A program made the translations under genes and the position numbers. Shown piece after piece: positions 47,908-57,363 of a stretch of DNA of 64,000 nucleotides (position 1 is its first letter; each line of letters begins with the position of its first letter). Source of the stretch: Heligmosomoides polygyrus polygyrus (lineage: Eukaryota > Nematoda > Chromadorea > Rhabditida > Heligmosomidae); NCBI GenBank assembly GCA_947396885.1, contig OX377206.1:21943114-22007113 (forward strand), in the 5' to 3' direction. The notes under the pieces were generated by a model, which was not told where the DNA came from, made no database searches, and worked only from the letters and a program-made list of their open reading frames with translations.

Positions 47908-48260
47908 GCCGTTGCGTCACGGCGATGATGACCTGGACTGGGAGCCGCGACGCAGCCGCGGCGCGGGTGTCGCGTGCGGAGCGGCCCCCTGCGACCACGA
48001 CGGCGACGGCGACGGCGGCAGCGGCCCGACGACGGAAGCCGGGGGGAGCCGCCGCTGCCGCCGCCGTCTGCGCCGGGGGGCGACGACGTCGGTGCCCCCC
48101 TCCCCCCCCCCCCCACTACCACCATTGTTGATCGCGGAGTTGCCGAGCCGACGAAGTCGGTCTCCAGCTGTGTCCGCGCCGTGTTGCCGCCAGAACACGG
48201 TTCTGGGCGGCTGGCGTGAGGGTGGTGCGTTGTCGCGTGCACTAACGTCTCCTGCCCACC
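47908..48260 (-). promoter_or_regulatory. GC-rich upstream region, putative promoter of the R3HCC1L-like gene
   Basis: A block of several hundred bases rich in CGG/CCG and CpG, with GACGGCGACGGCGACGGCGG, a C13 tract and long open frames on several strands, contrasts with the AT-rich window. It abuts the first coding exon. The open frames (up to 238 codons at 48461-47745) follow from low stop-codon density and carry no domain. The promoter role is inferred from position. Confidence 0.4.
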
Positions 48261-48361
48261 AAGGAGACGAGGACGACCAGAGGACTTCAAGGACATTACT
48301 CCAAGGAGGGCTAAAGGCCGAAGCCTTCCTCGTACACTTACACGTACTTCCTGGAAGGAAT

Positions 48362-49260
48362 GCGGGTACTGGTTAAAAGTTCCGACTCCACCGACACGAC
48401 TTCGGTCGAAAAATTTTTTGCCGAAACTTTGTCTGGCGGGGTCATTTGGGGTGCTGATCACGAATCTGACACCCGTTTTTCACGATTCGGTCGGAGACCA
48501 CCCATACCGTTAGGCCTGCATACTTCCCATCGCCGCGATGAGTTATGCAGAGCGACGCGAAAGAATGTGAACTTCTCAGTGCCCGTCGCATCGCTTATCG
48601 CTCTGCAAGGAAGCGCGACGGCGATCCGTCCAGGACCAACAGTAAACACCGCGCGTGGTGCGAAAAAGTATGCTATGCTCGCGATGGGCGCGGGAAGCCA
48701 TCGCGCATGCCGACCGCCACTGTTGCGGCGACCGCGGCGAAGTTCTCTTTGACTAATCGATCGCGTGCGGCAGAATGGCCATGAACTGAGCGCCGTGATG
48801 GCATCGCGGCGATGGAGGCATGCCCCCGGCCTCAACAAGGGTGGTCCAGGCAGGGCCACCGATTTCACTGAAACTTTGTCTATAGCGGGGTTATTTGGGG
48901 TGCTGATCACGAAACTGACATCCGTTTTTCACGGCTGGATAATGTACAGGAAAGCACTGGATTACATTCTCAAAGTTTCTGCCAGTGACGGCAGGTAGAG
49001 GTTGGTATGGGTAAGTGGTCGGTTCATCGAGTTACGAAATCCGCGATATTGGTGGGAAAAAAGGAGTGGCTGCTGCTTCCAGTCGTTCGTTGAATACGCT
49101 ACAACCGTGCCACTTCAAGCTCTCCAAAGGAATCGACGTCAAGCCGAACAGTGTGTCTTCAGATTGAAAGACCCAAATAACCCCTAGACGCGGTTTCAGC
49201 GAATTTTTTTTCGACCGAAGTCATGTTGGTGGAGTCGGAACTTTTAACTAGTGCCGGAAT
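48362..49260. mobile_element. 0.9-kb foldback element related to the 20-kb palindrome
   Basis: The left arm (48362-48450: GGTTAAAAGTTCCGACTCCA, then GACTTCGGTCGAAAA) is inverted at the right (about 49170-49260). The segment TCATTTGGGGTGCTGATCAC (48441 on) recurs at 48890 (+) and, partly, at 49175 (-). A matching GGGGTTACTTGGGGCGCTGA occurs at 20887 inside the large palindrome, so both belong to one superfamily. Exact ends and target duplication were not resolved. Confidence 0.6.
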
Positions 49261-49477
49261 GCGACCTAGCGGCAGGTCTTTCAGCCGTGAAAGCGACGAT
49301 ACGTGTAGATCCAGGTGTCGTACAGCATCCTTACTCGAAAAGCGCAATCGAGAAGGCCAATCGCTGCTTCTACTTCGAACTCTTCAATAACGGCGTCCAT
49401 CTGACCCCATTCCATCTACCACGGAATGGATATGCTGTACCATGCCCTCACTCCCGAGATCCGACATTTATTTTATG

Positions 49478-50270
49478 CATACCATTTTCACATCGAATTG
49501 TTCACTTTTCAAATCAAATTGGATACTTTTCATATCAAATTGGATACTATTCCAGTCTAGCTCAAGGCTTTTGAAATCAAAGCATACTCTTTCGAAATGA
49601 AATGAGCTCCTTCTACATTGAACTAGAGACTTCAAAAAGGTTAGAATAATTTGTTGTTCAAGGACAATTTTAGTATAGCTTTCTTTGAATTTTATATTTA
49701 TCTACTTAATAAATGAACACATTGTTTAAAGTTTTATAAAAATTTTATTTGTTGAGAAAAATAAGGGTTTAAAGCTTGTTTTAAAGAGCAGGGAAGCGGC
49801 CATTTTTTAATGCCAGAAAAGAGCTTGCGCTGCGCCATCTTGATAGCAAAACCTCCATTTGCATGGAGTTTGACACCAGTTAATGATACAACAAAAACGG
49901 CTGCAAAGAGCACACATACCCTTGCCTTGATGGTTTATGTAAGTGGCATGTACGCTATCAATCAAGCAAAGGTTACGACAAACTTCTTGAGTGCATGGCC
50001 TGATGTGCCTACTTTACTGTGTTTCAAGGTAAACTTTTACTCATTATTTTTCTAAAAATAAAATTGTTATAAATTTAACCAAGTTTTTCTTGGACAAAAA
50101 GTTATTCTAACCATCTTATTGAGTCGATAGCCTAACCTGCCTGAAGGCCATTTCGATTTAGAAGCGTTCGCTTTCATTCCGAAAGTGTTAGGCCAGCATA
50201 GAAGTGTGCCCAATTTGGTTTGAAAATGTCAACTTGGTTTGAAACCTGTCCAATTTGACGTAAAAATGTT
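49478..50270. mobile_element. Long-TIR non-autonomous element, diverged
   Basis: The left region 49478-49690 and the reverse complement of 50088-50270 share ordered blocks: a TTTTCANATCAAATTGGATAC triplet of subrepeats, CTTTCGRAATGAAA, and GGTTAGAATAA...TTGTTCAAGNA. The middle (49.7-50.09 kb) is open for 81 codons from 49810 without recognisable homology. Ends are approximate. Confidence 0.45.
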
Positions 50271-50274
50271 ATAT

Positions 50275-51305
50275 TTATTCACGGCATAGGCCAGAGTGTA
50301 ACGTGAGCTGAAACGAAACAATTCAACAGCACAAAAACTTCAGAGTTACCGCAACATTAAAATGAAAACATCAGCCGAATAAAGCAGTGCATCAGCATGA
50401 ACACAGCGTATGACATAATAGAGCACTCCACAGTTTTCTGCTTGAGACTACACTTTCCACAGGTTTGAAGAGAGCGTTTCTTTAGGTCTTCGTGCACATC
50501 AGATAAAAGTTTGAATTCCTCGAGAGATCTATCAGAAAGCCTGACCTGATAAGCGATTTAGCAACCGACACCATGAGTTTCAACATGCCTCTTATAGACC
50601 TTGTCAGTAGTCCTTCGAAGAAATCCTTTCTATTTATCGGTCGGTTTTTCAGCGAGAATCTTTTACACTGTTATAGTATCAGCAAACTTTCGTGCTAGTC
50701 AACGAAGATTCGTACTGCAACGCTCCCGCGGAATCAGAAACGTACTTCCGAATAACCTTAACTTCCACATAGTTACCATTGGCACAGTGGTTAGGCTGCT
50801 CAGTCGAAGCATATTACAAGGTCCGTTTCATTAAAACACCATCAGAGCTGTATTGCGTTGCCAGTTTGGAAACTCAGTAGTGAATATGTAGGGTCGACCT
50901 TGTTGGTCTTTCACCAAGGTGGAGGGGGATGGCAGGCATTGGTGAAGCGCGACGCCAAATTCCTTCGGCAGCCGATGGTGATGGGCGTTCCTCTGTATGT
51001 CACTCGAAGCTGCTCGCCTTCTTGGAAGGCGATTAACACCGACACTCGACCGCCGGCTTACGAAGATGCCATGTTACATCACATGGTGCATGACTGTTCA
51101 TGTTTCTGGAGATAATGCTACTGCACCTGCGGAAGCAAACGCGCTCTACACAAGACACTGCGAGTGTGTGGTTCGTTTATACATCCGACGCCGAGCAACG
51201 CCATGCCATACAAAGTGGGAAAGTTGATCAACCGATGTGGCCGAATTGATCGATCAATGTGACCGCTCTGAACGTCATAGCGTCGCTCGACGTCGAAAGT
51301 ATAAC
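50275..51305. other. Intergenic spacer, no recognised feature
   Basis: Mixed-composition DNA with short open frames on the plus strand (50601-50834, 50858-51115) that show no known motif. Confidence 0.4.
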
Positions 51306-51309
51306 ACTA

Positions 51310-51750
51310 GGTTGAATAGTTGTGCTCGAACGAATATATTCGAATAATTTATTCGGATAAATTATTCGAATGGTCGAATATTCGATATTTCTAGATTCTC
51401 GAATATTCGTTCGAATTCGAACATTGATGGTTTTAAAAGGTTGAATATTTGTTGAATTCGAACATTGAATGAGAGCCATATTCGAATATTATTCAAAAAT
51501 CGAATGATGTTATTCGAATATCGATTAAATTTTCAATCGTTGAGCACAGAAACTGATTCGAACAAATTGCTCGACTATTTGAATAATCGAATATACGAAA
51601 AAGGGGCTTATTCGATTTTCGAAGAAATTGATGAGCGAATAAATTCGGTCTCTCGAAAATCTTCGACACCGAATAAATCCGTTCCTTTACTCGTTATAAA
51701 ATTTTTGACAACGAATTTATTCTTTCATTCATTCGTTCCATAAAATTTCT
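51310..51750 (+). repeat. TTCGAA-rich dispersed repeat, copy B
   Basis: Aligns with the reverse complement of 6611-6985. The plus frame at 51465-51743 is open for 92 codons and shares LEYR/FEYR, NF.SLST and DSNKLL.Y with copy A. Confidence 0.7.
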
Positions 51751-52197
51751 CGAAAGCACACCTATACGAGGAAATTTCTTACAGAAAAAATTCTCGAAGT
51801 TCATGACTTCTTATTTCAAGTAATCATGAGTTCGCTCGTTGCCAATCGTTTCAGTTGTTGTAAAAAATTTTACGCCTGGAGTATTTTAGCATCTATTGGA
51901 GTATAGCAGCCAATAGAATCCGCTAGCAGGAATCATTATGTTGTGAACAGTTGGATAGTTAAAACCCATGAACTGTCGGCACCATTTTTGCGCCACTCTT
52001 GCCTTGGAGGATTCTCCTCTGAAAGCAATTAAAGAAAAACGTGAAAAGAACGCTGTGAAAGCATACACAAATGGAAATCAAGCAAAATCGAAAACAGCTT
52101 TCAGCTCCAAATATTATAACTTTGTATGTCAGAATATAACGACGTGTTAAATGGAGTTGCTGCTGGGAGGGGTCAGAACATTTTATTTACCAGAGTA

Positions 52198-52211
52198 GGG
52201 GGGGGGGGGGG
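52198..52211 (+). repeat. G14 homopolymer tract
   Basis: Fourteen consecutive G preceded by TA. No partner tract or TIR was found nearby. Confidence 0.95.
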
Positions 52212-52779
52212 CATTTTCTGCGGATTTTCATGCTTTGTTCCCAGATTTCCTTCACCATGTTCCGCTGTTACCAGCTTGCTCACAAGATTCCATTGTGAAT
52301 CATAGCAACAGCAGATCAAATACTCAAGGGGACTAATTACTAAAAGTGATTATTTAAATGTTACCTAGCAATTTCGCGATGGTTGTGGTGAACTAGTTCC
52401 TCCACAAATGCTTCGCTAACTACATATTTATTTTATTTTATTTATTCTAGCGTGGGTTACAAAATCATCACACGCGTGAGAAAAATCGAAAATAACCTGA
52501 GAAATTCTAGAAAATTGCAACGACACAACACCATGTACAGGAAATTTTTAGAGCAATAAGGTGTCTAAAACGAAACGTGGACATGTTAATAACATTTTCA
52601 TCATCACCTAGAAATAGGTTGAGCTCCTTAAGATTTCGATACATGAGGAAGTTCGACCAAACTTTAGACCTAACAATTCTGAGATACAACCTAAGTCTTC
52701 CAATCCTAATTCTGGTCAGTGGCACACCAAAGAAACTCTGTAGGGTTTATTAAAAGCTTCCAAGTTATATTTTTAAATA

Positions 52780-54050
52780 TTAGGTTGTAACGAAATAAAT
52801 GGCACTGAACCACTGTAAATTTAAACAGTTAATATCTCGGCTTGTAGGCAAGTCTATTAATCGAAATAAAAACCTGATTCTACACATCTTTGCCAACGTG
52901 ACACAAGCTTTTTTATCCCAGTAGCATAAAAATCAGAAGTTCTGGAATTGGCGAAATCTTCGAAGGCACTTTCGGCATCCTGTTGGTATTTGAATATTTT
53001 CCCTACCAAGAAGTCGCCAAGATGCTTGAAGAAATGGTAGTCTGTTGGGGAGAGGTCGGGAGAAAACGGAGGATGTGGTAGAGTTTCAATGCTCAGCTCA
53101 TTCAATTCCTGCAACGTCATTCGTGCTACATGGGGGCAAGCATTGTCGTGCAGAAGGAGAACTCGCCTTCGGTTTACCAAGGCCGGCCGGATATCCTTCA
53201 ACTTTTTCATCATTTCTTCAATTTCAATGCAGGACTTCTCTGCCGTGATGGATTCACCGGGAGGGAGGAAGCTGTGGTGAATAATTCCCAGCGAACACCA
53301 CCATACTGTCACCATTACTTTCTTTTGGTGCAATTCCGGCTTCGCAAAAACCTTGGGGCTCTCATCGCTGTCCACCCACTGTGCGGATCGTCGCCTGTTG
53401 TCGTACATTATCCACTTCTCATCACAGGTTACGATGCGATCAAGGAATGGGTCCGTTTCGTTCCGTAGAAGCAGTGCGGACGAGATCTCATATCGTCGCT
53501 TTCTTTGCTCCTCAGACAGCTCGTGAGGCACCCATCTTTCCAGCTTTTTGGTCTTTCCAATTTCCTTCAGATGCCGGGCAGCTGTGTTGTGACTGACGCC
53601 AAGAACCTTCGCTATCTCCCTGGTACCTTTGTGTGGATCCTCCTCTACCACATCTCTCAGCTTGTCCTCATCAACATCACTATGCCTCCCACGACCTTCA
53701 TGTCCTTCTAAGCTCTCATCTCCATTCTGATAGCAACGATACGCCATCCGAATTGTGGAACATCCTTGACCGAATGCGGCGTTGATCTTCTCGTCCGCCT
53801 CCTTAGCTGTAGTGCCCAGCTTGAATTCATACAAGTAAATGCCTCGGATTACCCTTTTGTCCATCTGCATAAAAGTCAATAAAACTCTAAAGTTCTCCCA
53901 CTTTTACATAGAAAATTTGGTACTCACCGGTAGAGCAAAGTTTGCGCTTCTAAATAATATGCCACATGTTACGGTTTGTTCTTGATCAAACGCGTAAAGA
54001 CGCGCCAAAAAATGGCGCGAGCCAGTGCCATTTAATTCGTTACAACCTAA
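52780..54050 (-). mobile_element. Structurally intact mariner transposon (1271 bp)
   Basis: Both ends carry TTAGGTTGTAACGAA(A/T)TAA followed by ATGGCACTG, a TIR of about 28 bp with one mismatch (52780-52807, 54023-54050). TA duplications flank it at 52778-52779 and 54051-54052. It contains an uninterrupted transposase. Length, TA target and TTAGGT start are those of Tc1/mariner elements. Bandit of the dog hookworm has a similar size and related termini, but I cannot measure the similarity here. Confidence 0.95.
52857..53864 (-). CDS. Mariner transposase (DD34D), 335 aa
   Basis: This enzyme cuts and pastes the surrounding element at TA sites, acting as a dimer on the TIRs. From MDKRVIRG it has an N-terminal paired helix-turn-helix (residues 1-110), the linker signature RWVPHELSEEQ (about 111-121) and a catalytic domain with the three acidic residues: TCDEKW (D148), LLHDNACPH (D240) and FSPDLSPTDYHFF (D275). 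The last two Asp are separated by 34 residues. It ends WQRCVESGFYFD with TAA. No frameshift or stop interrupts it. An ATG 15 nt upstream (53879) gives a 340-aa reading, but 53864 is preferred because it is the conventional mariner start and follows a good splice acceptor, TTATGCAG. A 5' UTR intron 53927-53865 (63 nt, donor GTGAGTA) is likely. Catalytic competence is inferred from motifs only. Confidence 0.93.
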   Translation of the reverse strand: MDKRVIRGIYLYEFKLGTTAKEADEKINAAFGQGCSTIRMAYRCYQNGDESLEGHEGRGRHSDVDEDKLRDVVEEDPHKGTREIAKVLGVSHNTAARHLKEIGKTKKLERWVPHELSEEQRKRRYEISSALLLRNETDPFLDRIVTCDEKWIMYDNRRRSAQWVDSDESPKVFAKPELHQKKVMVTVWWCSLGIIHHSFLPPGESITAEKSCIEIEEMMKKLKDIRPALVNRRRVLLLHDNACPHVARMTLQELNELSIETLPHPPFSPDLSPTDYHFFKHLGDFLVGKIFKYQQDAESAFEDFANSRTSDFYATGIKKLVSRWQRCVESGFYFD

Positions 54051-54299
54051 TAGCATGATCAGGTCCTTTATCTTCCGCCTACTGCACAAAGAGGGTAAAC
54101 TAGTTGTCTGGCCCAATCAGCACCAATGGGAATGTCGGCATAGCCCATCCTAAAGCACCTCATAAACGGCTTTCTCGTGTAATTGTTTTTGACGCTCTAG
54201 GAGCTTAATAAATTTCGTTTGGCAGGGACTAAAGTGGTGGCAAATTCCATGACGAGTATCACATAGCATATGTAGGCACGTAAGAGAGCCTTGGGATCG

Positions 54300-54544
54300 T
54301 TTGTCTTCAGTACCTTGAACAGGTTATAAGTTTGATAGTTTGGGGTAATCGAGGTCGCTGAACAGACGTCGGCAACCGTGCCTGGACATTTAGATGATCA
54401 TCGACGGAAGGCCTTCACAGCAGGGGAGAAAATCGATATCGATCGATGTTATCGATTTTTTGCGGATGTCGTTCAGGTGGTGCGGAACTTCAGCCCTGGG
54501 GTAATCGAGGTTGTTGAACACGAATCTGATGTCGATCAATCGAT
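54300..54544. repeat. TCGATCGAT-rich tandem repeat array, left part (before the RTE insertion)
   Basis: GGTAATCGAGGTCGCTGAAC, GCATTTAGATGATCATCGAC-like, GATATCGATCGATGTTATCG and CTTCAGCCCTGGGG segments match the units at 57.4-58.3 kb in the same order. The last 17 bp (54528-54544) form the RTE target-site duplication. Confidence 0.8.
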
Positions 54545-54564
54545 CTTCTTCTTCTTCTTCTTCT

Positions 54565-55140
54565 TCAGCGTCTGTCCCGCTTCGTGGCGGGGTCCGCTAT
54601 TCTGGTGTCATGACGCCACCTTTCCCGATCCAGCGCTAAATCAGGGTGGACACCAGCCGCTTTCAAGTCCGTATGTAACGTATCAGCCCAGCCCTGCTTC
54701 GGGCGCCCTCTAGGCCGCTTTCCTACCACCTCGAACTTAAGGCCTATCTTGCGGACGCTATCTTCCTTTCCACGAAGAACGTGGCCGTACCATCGTAAGC
54801 GAGCTTCGCGCATCTTGTCCGCTATCGGCGCGACACCGAACTTCTGCCGAATGGCATCATTTCGGATGCGGTCCATGCGCGTGACTCCAGCCGTCCAGCG
54901 CAGCATCTTCGTCTCCATGACGCTGAGGCGTGTTTCAACTTCCTTGGTCGCAGGCCAACACTCAGCGCCGTACAACGCTACTGGCCGGATGACTGCCCTG
55001 TAGATCTTTGACTTAAAGCGCTCTGGTATCTTCTTGTCGCAGAGCAGGCCAGTCAACGAGCGCCACTTGGACCAAGCTGCACTCACGCGTGAATTCACTT
55101 CGACCATCAGTTTGCCGTCAGACGCGACTGCTGATCCAAG
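54565..55140 (-). pseudogene. RTE C-terminal domain after nonsense codon
   Basis: Continues in the same frame as the reverse transcriptase beyond the TAG: LGSAVASDGKLMVEVNSRVS, PVALYGAECWPATKEVETRL, LRWTAGVTRMDRIRNDAIR, ARLRWYGHVLRGKED and KRPRGRPKQGWADTL to TGA. The RLRWYGHVLR and RGRP(K) blocks are standard at the C-terminus of RTE/craniofacial-development-protein-2-like proteins. Function of this domain is poorly known. Confidence 0.88.
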
Positions 55141-56512
55141 CTACTTAAAGACCGAAGTGCGTGGGAGCTCGATGCCGTTAACCTTGATGGAGCTGGACTC
55201 GGTAACGTCCGTCGTTAAATACTCGGTCTTCTTCACGTTCAATCTGAGTCCAAACCGCTCCAAGCGATCACACCAAGCTTGCAACTCTCGCTCGAGTTCT
55301 CCTTTGTCTTCGCTAGCGAGCATCACGTCATCGGCATAAAGCAACGTCCAAGGGACGGGCTTCTGAAGATCTCGTGTGATGGCATCCATGACGACAACAA
55401 AGAGGAGTGGGGAAAGCGCAGAACCCTGGTGTACCCCGACAGAGATGGGGAACTCCATCGAGGTTCCAGCTGCAGCTTGAACTCGACTCTTTCGACAAGA
55501 GTAGAGAATTCGCACCCACTCTATGAGCTCTTCGGGAACTCCATGATGTCGCAAGGCGTACCATATCACTTCACGCGGTACGCGGTCAAAGGCCTTCCCC
55601 AAGTCGAGAAAGGCGATATGCACTGGCTTCTGTTTCTCGCGATGCTTTTCTATCAGGAGGCGGGCGGCGTGTATGGCATCAACGGTGCCACAGCCAGCCA
55701 CGAAGCCGCACTGATTGCTGGAAAACTGGACGATGTCCCGAATTCGTCCATCGACAATTCGCTCAAAGATCTTCATGCTGTGCGAAAGCAAGCGAATAGG
55801 ACGGTAATTGGAGCAGTCTGCAGGACTGCCCTTCTTCTTCCAAATCGGGATTGTCGTACTTTGGCGCCAACACTCAGGCACCTTCTTCTCCGCCACATCC
55901 TGATTAAAGAGCTTCGCCAACCACTCAGCAGGGTACCAGTACTTGGACTTCCACAAATCAGCTGCCACGTCATCGGGCCCAGTCGCTTTGCCTGGCCTCA
56001 TCTTCTTCAAAGCCGCTTCAATCTCCTCCACGGTGATCTTCTGAACGGGGCCGTGGATTGGAGCCGTTGAAGGGATGGCTGGATGAGGGAACCCTACCGT
56101 AGAGATTTCCTCAAAGTAATCGCGCCATCGCTTCAATGCCTTCTTGCGGTCCGTAAGGAGATGGCCGTTCTCATCATTGATGCCGAAGAACTTCTCGATG
56201 TCCTCGGTCTGGCGATGGCGATTCTTTGCAAGTCGGTACAGATACCGCTCACCATCGCGAGACTCGAGCTTCTCGTTGACATCTCCATAATGAGTGGCTT
56301 TCGCAACAGCCACGGCCTTCTTTGCAGCTTTCTTCGCTTCTTGGTACTTCCGCCAGTTATCGGCTGTCTTTTCGCCGAGAAACACGTGATAGAGCGACTT
56401 CTTCTCTCGAACTTTTGCTTTCACGTCGTTTGTCCACAGCCATGTCTGCTTGTCGACCTTCCGTCGCCCAGGCTTCGTAATGCCGAGTTCTGACTGTGCA
56501 GCTTGACGAATC
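55141..56512 (-). pseudogene. RTE reverse transcriptase domain
   Basis: Open from about 56512 to a TAG at 55143-55141 (first Met 56424, then 427 codons). Fingers/palm motifs are intact: GKATGPDDVAADLWK, IPIWKKKGSPADCSNYRPI, IAFLDLGKAFDRVPRE (first catalytic Asp), GVHQGSALSPLLF and LLYADDVMLA (YADD, codons 55338-55327), then GLRLNVKKTEYL. This copies the element RNA at the nick. The TAG falls where the family has an aromatic codon, just before LGSAVASDGK, and so cuts off the C-terminal domain. One frameshift and one nonsense codon make this copy dead but recent. Confidence 0.9.
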
Positions 56513-57310
56513 GGTCGCCTTCTTCCAAGTTTCGTCGACAGTCGTGACTGTCGGTAACCGCACGCGAGAAATCACAGCTGCTTCCTTTTCTCTCATTCGC
56601 CACCACTTGATTCTAGCTGCACCGCATCGCTCAACCTGCTTCAGCCTCGGAGGGGCGATCTTCAAAGTGCAGATCAGCGGTCGATGCTGTGGGGCGACCG
56701 TCTCATACGGCACGATCTTCGCATCTGTGACAAGACTCCGGTCGCGATCTCTCACAAGGACAAAGTCTATCTGAGTCTTGGTGCTCCTACTGTAGTATGA
56801 GATAGGGTGCGAGTCGCGTTTTCGGAAAACGGTGTTCACTATGGTGAGGTTATGCGATTCCGCGTAATCAAGAATGCGCTCACCATCGGCGTTGCGTGAT
56901 CCGTATCCGAAGCCACCATGACAGCTGTACCCGTCTTTCGTAGCACCTACGTGCCCATTAAGGTCACCAGCGACTATGATGACATCTTTCGACGGTACCT
57001 CTGCTGTCTTCTCATCCAGCAGGCTCCAAAACTTTTCCTTGGCTTGATCCGAGCAGCCAGTCTGCGGAGCATACGCTGAGAAGAAGTGATAAAGTCGCTC
57101 CTTAGCGGCGACAACAATCTTCATCAATCGATCGTCAAAGCGCTCGACGCTTACAATCGAGTCACGAAATCGTTCGGAGACGATTATTCCAACACCACTG
57201 GTGGTCCTGGGACTTCCACATAGAACGGCCTTAAAGCCACGTCCTATGTCCCTTGACTTGCGGCAAGACCACCTCGTCTCCTGCACCGCACAGAAATCAA
57301 CTCTTCTACG
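56505..57310 (-). pseudogene. RTE apurinic/apyrimidinic-type endonuclease domain (N-truncated)
   Basis: Nicks target DNA to prime reverse transcription. Visible APE motifs in order: VDFCAVQETRW (catalytic Glu), SGVGIIVSERF, VAGDLNGHVG (Asp/Asn), TQIDFVLVRDRD (Asp) and APQHRPLICTL (catalytic His). The first strand, with its Asn motif, is missing because the element is 5'-truncated. After ETWKKATD near 56515 the homologous frame moves to that of the reverse transcriptase (continuing RQAAQSELGITKPGRR), so a small indel separates the two parts. Upstream codons to 57358 are filler, not endonuclease. Confidence 0.88.
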
Positions 57311-57363
57311 ACATCGATCGATATTATCAAATCGATAATATCGATCGATGTCGATCAATCGAT

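Larger units (their letters stand above)
54545..57346 (-). mobile_element. RTE-clade non-LTR retrotransposon, 5'-truncated, with 17-bp target duplication
   Basis: A 2.8-kb minus-strand insert bounded by the exact 17-bp direct repeat GATGTCGATCAATCGAT (54528-54544 and 57347-57363). Its 3' end has a (GAA)7 tail (54565-54545) beginning right after the stop codon, typical of RTE elements. The 5' end is truncated inside the endonuclease domain near 57309, followed by about 37 bp of filler that is an inverted copy of target sequence. It interrupts one unit of the TCGATCGAT-rich array. Confidence 0.92.

Noticed and set aside
47745..48461. 238-codon minus-strand open frame in the GC-rich region, and overlapping plus frames up to 156 codons
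   Set aside because: All are Arg/Gly/Pro-rich products of CGG/CCG sequence with few stop codons, overlap each other on both strands and carry no domain. The first exon of the R3HCC1L-like gene uses a different frame.
53045..53711. Several plus-strand frames of 63-112 codons
   Set aside because: Antisense shadows of the intact mariner transposase.
55279..56070. 263-codon plus-strand frame
   Set aside because: Antisense shadow of the RTE reverse transcriptase, which has all its motifs on the minus strand.
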